Source: Gammaproteobacteria bacterium
GTDB lineage: Bacteria; Pseudomonadota; Gammaproteobacteria; BMS3Bbin11
Assembly (NCBI GenBank): GCA_013150915.1
Contig: JAADJE010000090.1
Span: forward strand, 1 to 48,928
Length of the DNA stretch: 48,928 bases
Direction: 5' to 3'
Below the pieces are notes generated by a model. The model was not told where the DNA came from. It did no database searches and worked only from the letters and a program-made list of their open reading frames with translations. This document shows positions 43,130 to 48,928 of this stretch, one piece after another (the stretch's first letter is position 1; the number at the start of each line of letters is the position of its first letter). The position numbers and the translations under genes are program-made.

Positions 43130-45565
43130 TCACAATCGATAACGGGTGTATGGTGGCTGTTTCCTTGCGTAAAGATCAGCTCTTTCGTAGAAACGCCTCG
43201 CACGAATCACGAATAAGCCAAACAGAAGTACAATAAAGTCAATTGGCAACCCTCTGTTTTGTTTCGGTGCCGATAAACTACAACCTCCACCACCGCCACC
43301 TGAGGAGCTGCTATTCAGTGCCAGTATGGCGGGGCCACCGGGATCCATTATGCGCCCATCCTGAGTGAGATCATTATCACCAGTCTCGCCATCAACATAG
43401 TGCAGTACAATACGATCCCCCAGAAGCTCAGCACCCGTAGAGCCATTGTATTCAAAAAGGTACCAGTGTGGAATCACGTCAAGATTGTTTTGTGGAATGG
43501 GTTCTACACCGTACTTGAAATAATTTGTTATTTCCTGTCCCGGAGGAAGGTACAGCGTCACTGTGGTGCTACCACCAACAGGAACACCCTCGATCTCGAA
43601 GAAAAAGAATCCGTTAGGGAAATTTAACGTCGCACCTTCTCCGGCAATCGGCGTACCTCCCGATGGATCCGGGCTCACACCCGTACTGACCCGGGTAAGG
43701 CGGGTACCGATCTCGGCTTCCAGTGTCACGTAGTCACCATTGATTGTCTGTAGACTGCTTACATTTTGTTGTTGTGAGTCGGGGGTGCCATCCTGGTTTC
43801 CATCGCCGCCGTTCGGTCCTGCTGATTCAATGTCATCCTGCACACCATCATTATCCGAATCCAGACGTGAAATCCCCAGGACGGCCAGGGTAGCGCTTGG
43901 CTTATCTGGATCATTGGTTTGTATGAGCAAGCTGGCTGATTTTACTCCTGTACTCGTTGGTGAGAATGTAACGACCTCATTACAGATTCGCTCCGCAGAT
44001 GTTAGTCGCTGACAATTATTAGTAATTGAAAACTCACCAGCATCCGCCCCCGTTATGGTGATCGGAGAAAAAATCAGGTCGTCTGTACCACTATTGCCGA
44101 ATGGGACTTCCAGAGTAGGTGCCGGGGCACCAAAAGTTATTTCCCCGAAATCAACATCGATTTCCGGTATTACAAGACTGGCTTGTGAAAGAGCAACAGT
44201 GCCGCTTAGAGGTAACGCAATGGCTTGCGCATCAGGCGATGCGCTGACATTCAAGATCGCCGCTTTTGCCCCCTCATTAGTTGCTGTCAGCTGAACTGCA
44301 ATCGTACAGGCCTGGTTAATTGAGAGCACCGCAGCGGAGCAGTTGTCACCTGTAATCAAAAAATCTACTGTATCTGTGCCAGTAATTGTAGATGCACCGA
44401 GTGAGAGCGCACCTCCCCCCACATTTTTCACCGTCACGACCTGAGTCGACGAATCTCCTGTCGGTATGATTCCGAATTCGACCGAAGAGACAGGGGTCAC
44501 ATCGAGTGACGCTGTGGCGGGTGCGCCGCTGCCCCTAACATTGACAACAAGATTGCTACCAATAGCATCGTTTGATGGGACATCAATACTGCCCGTAAAA
44601 TTACCAAGCTGGGTTGGATTAAAAAGTATCGAAAATGTGCAACTCCCAGCTGGGCTGACTGGCTGGTTAGAGCATAGGTCATTACTGATTGAAAAGGGTG
44701 CCGCGAGGGGCAGGCTGGATTCCAGCTGGCCAACGTTGAGCGTGGCAGCACCAATGTTTTCTACAGTAACAGTTTGCTGGTCGCCACCACTGTTTATTGC
44801 TACAAACTGAAAATCAATCTGGGCAGGCAGCCTGACAACCGGGACGGATGGATTCACGGTAACCGCAGTAAGCATAACCAGATTGGATGCCTTGACAGCA
44901 TCACCCACCACATAATCGCTTAGCGGAAGATTGGGAAGACCTGGCAGGGGCAGAGCAGGAAGTGCAGCAATCGCATCAATCACTGCCATGCCATTTGCCA
45001 ATACCTGACCAAATACAGTAAAACCACTGTTTTGAAAATCAAGGCCTACATCGGATCCGTCAGGCTGTGGAAAACTGGAATTATCCACGAGGTTGAAAAA
45101 CCATTCGGAGGTCGCACTGTTTGGATTACCCGGTGTTTTGGCCATTGCAATGGTACCCCGAACATTGGAACGGCTAGAGTCAAATTCGTTGATAATCGCC
45201 AGGCTCTTTTTTATTGCGCTCGTAGCTGATGTTGTTCCGAAATCATCACCAAGACTCGAATCAAATTGAATTTTACCACCCTGGATAATGAACCCAGGGA
45301 TACTTCTATTGACGATGCTCCCATCGTAACGGCGAGTACCTCTACCGTCGTCGATGTAATTTAGAAAATTCGCAACAGTGACGGAAGCCGCTGTTCGGGT
45401 CGAGGTTTCTGTGTCAAACATTTCAACATAGACCGACTGAGCCGGTGCGGCGCCAATCGTAAACTCCATTTGTACAATCGTTGCCTGTACAATGGGACTG
45501 GTTAGTAATAGAAAAATTAAAATGGATGCACTGCCGTGCAAGTGCTTTTGAATCATGGGTAACAT
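43130..45565 (-). CDS. Secreted cyclophilin-type PPIase with ASPM/HYDIN-like repeats and Gly-rich C-terminal anchor
   Basis: From the ATG at 45565 (811 residues) the protein has a signal peptide (SASILIFLLLTSPIVQA). A cyclophilin domain follows (IPGFIIQGGKIQF, RGTIAMAKTPGNPNSATSEW, FTVFGQVLANGMAVID; about 30-205). Three or four choice-of-anchor/ASPM-type beta repeats (FGIIPTGDSSTQVVTVKNVG, FGEITFGAPAP) come next, then a Ca-type DSDNDGVQDDIES segment. A terminal tail of Gly6-Cys-Ser-Leu, one hydrophobic helix (IDFIVLLFGLFVI) and an Arg-rich end closes it. This tail resembles JDVT- or GlyGly-CTERM sorting signals, so the protein is probably cleaved and anchored at the envelope. The longer TTG start at 45622 is less likely because it delays the signal peptide. 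Confidence 0.85.
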   Translation of the reverse strand: MLPMIQKHLHGSASILIFLLLTSPIVQATIVQMEFTIGAAPAQSVYVEMFDTETSTRTAASVTVANFLNYIDDGRGTRRYDGSIVNRSIPGFIIQGGKIQFDSSLGDDFGTTSATSAIKKSLAIINEFDSSRSNVRGTIAMAKTPGNPNSATSEWFFNLVDNSSFPQPDGSDVGLDFQNSGFTVFGQVLANGMAVIDAIAALPALPLPGLPNLPLSDYVVGDAVKASNLVMLTAVTVNPSVPVVRLPAQIDFQFVAINSGGDQQTVTVENIGAATLNVGQLESSLPLAAPFSISNDLCSNQPVSPAGSCTFSILFNPTQLGNFTGSIDVPSNDAIGSNLVVNVRGSGAPATASLDVTPVSSVEFGIIPTGDSSTQVVTVKNVGGGALSLGASTITGTDTVDFLITGDNCSAAVLSINQACTIAVQLTATNEGAKAAILNVSASPDAQAIALPLSGTVALSQASLVIPEIDVDFGEITFGAPAPTLEVPFGNSGTDDLIFSPITITGADAGEFSITNNCQRLTSAERICNEVVTFSPTSTGVKSASLLIQTNDPDKPSATLAVLGISRLDSDNDGVQDDIESAGPNGGDGNQDGTPDSQQQNVSSLQTINGDYVTLEAEIGTRLTRVSTGVSPDPSGGTPIAGEGATLNFPNGFFFFEIEGVPVGGSTTVTLYLPPGQEITNYFKYGVEPIPQNNLDVIPHWYLFEYNGSTGAELLGDRIVLHYVDGETGDNDLTQDGRIMDPGGPAILALNSSSSGGGGGGCSLSAPKQNRGLPIDFIVLLFGLFVIRARRFYERADLYARKQPPYTRYRL

Positions 45566-45713
45566 AAGGCTTAAACCGGTATTTTCAATAAGATACTGAC
45601 TACAGAGCAAACAGCATACCAAAACATAACGCTTTGTTTTTCTATATCTTTATAATTAGAACTTCAGAAACCGTAAGATATTGCGACAGATCGCCTGAGG
45701 GCAATCAACAGAA

Positions 45714-45730
45714 ATTGAGTATATCTCAAT
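45714..45730. promoter_or_regulatory. Inverted repeat, possible operator
   Basis: ATTGAG and CTCAAT arms flank TATAT, giving a 17-nt dyad about 150 nt before the cyclophilin gene ATG. The size suits a dimeric repressor. No T-run follows on either strand. Confidence 0.3.
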
Positions 45731-45826
45731 ATAAATCAAAGATTTGAAAGGCTAATCGCCCACAAGTGGAAATATTATTTCTGTAAAGATATTCGTCAAT
45801 TTCCTGAGGGCCTGAATTTAGCGGCT

Positions 45827-45837
45827 GCAAACGTTTG
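45827..45837. promoter_or_regulatory. LacI/PurR-like palindrome
   Basis: GCAAACGTTTG contains the 10-nt perfect palindrome CAAACGTTTG with the central CG step seen in LacI-family operators. It matches the core of the PurR consensus. It lies just after the TPR-sulfotransferase gene, 260 nt before the cyclophilin ATG, which is far for simple repression. It could be chance. Confidence 0.25.
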
Positions 45838-45851
45838 TTACCGGTACGAAC

Positions 45852-47534
45852 TCAAATAATTCTTTGTGACAGGCTTTCCTTAAGCTCCCGCAATTCATTT
45901 TCATAATTTTTCCAGCGCCCCGAAGAACTACTGTACAGAGGCTGGCGAACCTGATCATGGCTCGCCGTTATCACGTCGCGTTTTTCTTTATGGAAGTTGA
46001 GGCACTTGTCAGTCCAGCTCAAACCGCAAAATTCCAGCAATGATCGGGTCTCATTCTCCGGGTCATTAACGAGTGTCTCATAATGAACCTCCTTTATTGA
46101 AAGGCTTAATGTCCGGGTCCAGTGTTCCATGAGCTTTCTGTATAAGTTGTAATACAAACCCAGATTTTTTAAGTCATAAGAGTAGAGATGCCCGGTTGAG
46201 AAACTCTGGAAATAACACGACAGACAGTTATCCATCGGATTACGGATACAATGGATAACCTTTGCTTTCGGAAATAACAATTGTATAAGCCCGAGATGTC
46301 GATAATTATCGGGCATTTTATCTGTGACAACTGTTGCATTAGATGGTGAGATGCTCGATATATATTTCAGATAACGCTTTGCATGGTCATTGAGAGTACC
46401 TTGATCTGCATTCATAATGGCATGCGAGTAAGAATCAGGACGATCGGACTCACCGGTTAATGAGAGCGCAAGATCGGATATTTCTCTTAACTCGCCTGCA
46501 CCATATACTGAAGGATGACTCGCCAAAATTTGTTCCACCAAGGTAGTACCCGATCGCGGCATTCCCACAATGAATATCGGGCGTATTTTCTTTGTGCGCT
46601 TGTTTGCGCGTGGCGCACTATTAAAGAATTCGACATTCAACTTTGACATCGTCTCTTTAAACCACCGCGCCTCAGTCCATAGATCGTAGGTACGTTTTGC
46701 CATGGCGTTCGCTTGACTAAAATGTTCGAAGGCTTTCCTGTAATTACCTTTCTTGTCAAGAAGTTTACCTAATTCAAAATTTAGCCGCGATTGATCTTCG
46801 ATATCCCTCCTCGTTGAAAGACAAGCTTCCAGTACTTCTATAGCCTCATTACAGCGTTCTAATTCCCTGCAGATTCTCGAAAAGGTGATTGCGGCTGTTG
46901 TGTTTACGCGCTCCGAATTCAATTGCGGCGCCAACAGTTCGTATGCACGACTGGTATTACCCTTGTAAGCGTAAGCGACGGCCAGGCAACTGGCTGCTTC
47001 TGGATGACCGGGCTGCTCTTTATAAGCCTTTTTAAAAAAAATCATCGCTCGCTCATTATCCGCAAGATCTAGATAGGCACGGCCAAGTCTTACGTTCAAT
47101 TCAACGCTGTCTACATCTGCCCCCTGAGCTTTGTTAAAATGCTTAACAGCCTCAACCAGATCGCCCATCGCCTGCAGAATAGCGCCTAGCTTCAGGTGTG
47201 CACCGGCATATTTTTGGTCAAGCCGGAGCACTTTCTCAAAGCTGGATCGAGCTTCACTCAAATTGTTTGAAACACCCAGCGCCATCCCTAGCGAAAAATG
47301 CGCATCTGCTGAATTGGGAGCAAGAGTAACTACTTTCTCAAAACACTTGATTGCATCTTCACCTTTATTCAGCTGAAGCAAAGCCTTGCCATGCACGAAC
47401 CAGACATTGGGATCGTCAGGCGAAAGCATGCACAATCGAGCCAAACCTGGGAGTGCTTCTTCATAGCGGTTTGCTGATAACAATGCGAGCGATTCTGTTT
47501 TCAATTGCTCTGTACTGAGTGAATCAACAGTCAT
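45852..47534 (-). CDS. TPR-repeat sulfotransferase
   Basis: The 560-residue protein has an N-terminal array of TPR repeats (about 8-290; for example PNVWFVHGKALLQLNKGEDA, PNSADAHFSLGMALGVSNNL). A sulfotransferase domain follows, with IFIVGMPRSGTTLVEQILAS near residue 325 (PAPS 5' loop), VIHCIRNPMDNCLSCYFQSF (3'-phosphate site) and EVHYETLVNDPE. Proteins of this TPR-sulfotransferase class resemble tyrosylprotein sulfotransferases and probably sulfate a protein or glycan; the TPRs would bind the acceptor. There is no signal peptide. It lies 38 nt after the lipoprotein gene and may be co-transcribed with it. TAAGAA before the ATG is a weak ribosome-binding site. Confidence 0.92.
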   Translation of the reverse strand: MTVDSLSTEQLKTESLALLSANRYEEALPGLARLCMLSPDDPNVWFVHGKALLQLNKGEDAIKCFEKVVTLAPNSADAHFSLGMALGVSNNLSEARSSFEKVLRLDQKYAGAHLKLGAILQAMGDLVEAVKHFNKAQGADVDSVELNVRLGRAYLDLADNERAMIFFKKAYKEQPGHPEAASCLAVAYAYKGNTSRAYELLAPQLNSERVNTTAAITFSRICRELERCNEAIEVLEACLSTRRDIEDQSRLNFELGKLLDKKGNYRKAFEHFSQANAMAKRTYDLWTEARWFKETMSKLNVEFFNSAPRANKRTKKIRPIFIVGMPRSGTTLVEQILASHPSVYGAGELREISDLALSLTGESDRPDSYSHAIMNADQGTLNDHAKRYLKYISSISPSNATVVTDKMPDNYRHLGLIQLLFPKAKVIHCIRNPMDNCLSCYFQSFSTGHLYSYDLKNLGLYYNLYRKLMEHWTRTLSLSIKEVHYETLVNDPENETRSLLEFCGLSWTDKCLNFHKEKRDVITASHDQVRQPLYSSSSGRWKNYENELRELKESLSQRII

Positions 47535-47572
47535 TTCTTACTGTGGAGGAAGTTAATACGGTTTTTGACTTT

Positions 47573-48463
47573 TCAATTAGTTCCTGGCAGCGCCGTCGCA
47601 GTAACGCCGGGCACCACACCACCATTAGAGTCATAGGCTTCTACGTTGCTAACGAGCAGACCAGTTATACCACCGGTCACATAAAACTTGAAATCAGGGA
47701 ACGCATCAATGCTACCGCCATTCGCTGGCGTCAGAATAACCTTTAGCTGAGTGCCATCATCAGCCCACACCATACTTTTTATATCGCCTCGAGGGTTCAC
47801 AACATGCGGCACACCTACCCCAGCAAGACTCACATCCGGGTCATGCAACAGAGTAATGCTGGCAGCGTATGGCAAGGAAGCACCACTTAATGAAACCTCA
47901 TAGTGGCTTACGCGCTCAAGCGATTGCACCTGCGTGGAAGTCAAAGATCCGATCGTGGTGGCAAAATCAACCGGCTGCCCGGTGCCGGGAATGATTTCCA
48001 ACCCCAAAAACGAGAATTCAGATGCGTCCAGTGTCTCGACACGCAGGACAGCAGATCCTGCAGCCATACCTGCTGGCAGGTCGAGGAAAACAACTGTCTC
48101 CCACCAGTCCTCATCGCCTCCAGTGGCGCTGTTGATCACGCCCCCTGATGTGGCTCCATTATTATATTCCCCCGCATTCTGATTTGTAGCCGTACCGACC
48201 ACCATACCGGAAAGAGGATCCGGGTACAGATTTACCACTGCCCTGAACGCGGGATCCCCTGCTGGAATAACGGTCAACACTCCTAAAGAGTCAACGACGG
48301 TCGCCTGAATATTGTTACGAGAGAATTCGGTTGACCTGCCAAGCGCTACCTCTATAGTATCGCCGGCTCTTGCGGTGTTCGGCATCGTAATATTACCTAC
48401 GCAGCCTGTTAGCATCACGCAGGACAGCACAAAAAGTAAAATCCACCTGTTTTGCAAATTCAT
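47573..48463 (-). CDS. Secreted lipoprotein of unknown function
   Basis: From ATG at 48463 (AAGGTG about 9 nt upstream) the 296-residue protein has a lipoprotein signal with hydrophobic WILLFVLSCVM and the lipobox LTGC, so it should be lipidated at Cys19. The residue after Cys is Val rather than Asp, favouring export to the outer membrane. The mature part is beta-rich, with Gly, Ser and Thr turns and segments such as LDLPAGMAAGSAVLRVETL and HYEVSLSGASLPYAASITLL. I recognise no catalytic motif or family. An ATG ten codons upstream (48493) is possible but would put extra charge before the signal. Confidence 0.82.
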   Translation of the reverse strand: MNLQNRWILLFVLSCVMLTGCVGNITMPNTARAGDTIEVALGRSTEFSRNNIQATVVDSLGVLTVIPAGDPAFRAVVNLYPDPLSGMVVGTATNQNAGEYNNGATSGGVINSATGGDEDWWETVVFLDLPAGMAAGSAVLRVETLDASEFSFLGLEIIPGTGQPVDFATTIGSLTSTQVQSLERVSHYEVSLSGASLPYAASITLLHDPDVSLAGVGVPHVVNPRGDIKSMVWADDGTQLKVILTPANGGSIDAFPDFKFYVTGGITGLLVSNVEAYDSNGGVVPGVTATALPGTN

Positions 48464-48493
48464 AAGCTGCACACCTTTGATTTTAGACACCAT

Positions 48494-48824
48494 GTAACAT
48501 GTCAGGGATAAGCAGAACCCCGTTTATTATTGTTTAAACTTAGCGCCATATTCGCACTAAAGCCCCGGATGTATAATCGCCCAGCTTGCGTCAAGTTGCA
48601 AATTTTAAGATGGTGTTACGAGGTTGACGGAAAATACGGCCGAAACCACGAAACAATATTATTAATATAATTATCAAACACTTACTGCGAAAGTATAGGC
48701 GCCCACGCAAATGCAACGCCAATTTAAATGCCTTGATATCTCCTGGCCAGCTTCACTTCGAAACGAGATCGGCACACTACACCATTCTCCTTAATGGCAT
48801 GGACTTGATGCACCATTGATTAAA
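48494..48824. other. 331-nt intergenic region, nothing firm
   Basis: AT-rich sequence upstream of the lipoprotein gene. A TTGACG and a TATACA lie on the minus strand near 48570-48595 but with a spacer too short (13 nt) for a normal promoter. I see no RNA gene, repeat or frame of note. Confidence 0.35.
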
Positions 48825-48928
48825 TTATTGAAAGAAACACTCCCCGACTAGCCGGAATCGCGCCCGCATACGCTCATCGATAAAACCCAAATCATTTAAC
48901 TGCTCAAAAATTGGCAGCGAGATATTTC
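48825..48928 (-). CDS. C-terminal end of an unidentified gene (partial)
   Basis: A minus-strand frame enters from the right edge and is open for 33 codons to a TAA at 48825-48827. It ends ISLPIFEQLNDLGF, IDERMRARFRLVGECFFQ. The composition looks like a real helical C-terminus, and the strand matches the neighbours. Nothing more can be said from this fragment. Confidence 0.45.
   Translation of the reverse strand, partial: NISLPIFEQLNDLGFIDERMRARFRLVGECFFQ

Larger units (their letters stand above)
45566..45851. other. Regulatory gap upstream of the cyclophilin/CTERM gene
   Basis: The gap between the TPR-sulfotransferase stop and the cyclophilin ATG is AT-rich. It contains an inverted repeat at 45714-45730 (ATTGAG-5-CTCAAT), a palindrome at 45828-45837, and two copies of CCTGAGGGC (45694-45702 and 45803-45811). 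No terminator or coding frame is evident. Confidence 0.4.

Noticed and set aside
1-48928. tRNA, rRNA, CRISPR array, transposase or integrase
   Set aside because: Reading both strands, I saw no cloverleaf-like sequence, regularly spaced short repeats, transposase motifs or terminal inverted repeats.

Overview
This window looks like chromosomal DNA from a gammaproteobacterium, probably marine. The left edge carries aroQ followed by the first codons of accB, an order typical of gammaproteobacterial chromosomes. The remaining genes (TPR glycosyl- and sulfotransferases, an FG-GAP/ASPIC-UnbV protein, a cyclophilin with a sortable C-terminal anchor, an RND exporter with outer-membrane partners) fit a Gram-negative marine bacterium. 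No tRNA, rRNA, CRISPR array, IS element or integrase was recognised.

Layout: (1) 1-563: accB start and aroQ, minus strand. (2) 613-4025: plus-strand TPR/SPINDLY-type glycosyltransferase, an orphan open frame, and a small sulfotransferase-like gene. (3) 4166-35821: an uninterrupted minus-strand run forming a type I polyketide synthase cluster with export genes. In transcription order it reads: dienoyl-CoA-reductase-like SDR; PKS-A (KS-dead AT-DH-dead KR-cMT-ACP-ACP-ACP); PKS-B (KS without AT); PKS-C (DH-KR-ACP); PKS-D (KS-AT-DH with an ER inside it-ACP-ACP); PKS-E (KS-dead AT-dead DH-KR-ACP-sulfotransferase-thioesterase); a DUF1214-like protein; an RND/MMPL exporter; a periplasmic LolA-like protein; a DUF1302-type outer-membrane barrel. 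(4) 35894-40486: a large secreted FG-GAP/ASPIC-UnbV protein made of two tandem copies, same strand, possibly in the same transcription unit. (5) 40899-41905: a frameshifted plus-strand gene. (6) 41960-48463: minus-strand genes for an unknown Rossmann-like protein, a cyclophilin/ASPM-like repeat protein with a Gly-rich CTERM anchor, a TPR-sulfotransferase and a lipoprotein. A partial gene runs off the right edge.

The PKS is the main point of interest. Its last protein ends in ACP-sulfotransferase-thioesterase, the combination known from CurM (curacin A) and cyanobacterial olefin synthases. There, a beta-hydroxyacyl-ACP is sulfated, then hydrolysed and decarboxylated with loss of sulfate to give a terminal alkene. 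The final module fits this: its KR is intact with an LDD motif and its DH has lost both catalytic residues, so the beta-hydroxyl should survive. Across the whole assembly line I see only one intact acyltransferase (in PKS-D). The ATs of PKS-A and PKS-E have lost the nucleophile and appear to have lost the small subdomain, and PKS-B has none. The line also has one ER, one C-methyltransferase and two intact KRs. The ER sits inside the DH of PKS-D, between its two hotdog halves, and the PKS-B/PKS-C module is broken between two genes inside the start of its DH. Together this suggests an assembly line whose modules share domains in trans, making a methyl-branched, hydrophobic, possibly 1-alkene product exported by the linked RND/LolA-like/DUF1302 system. 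The product, starter unit and module order are inference.
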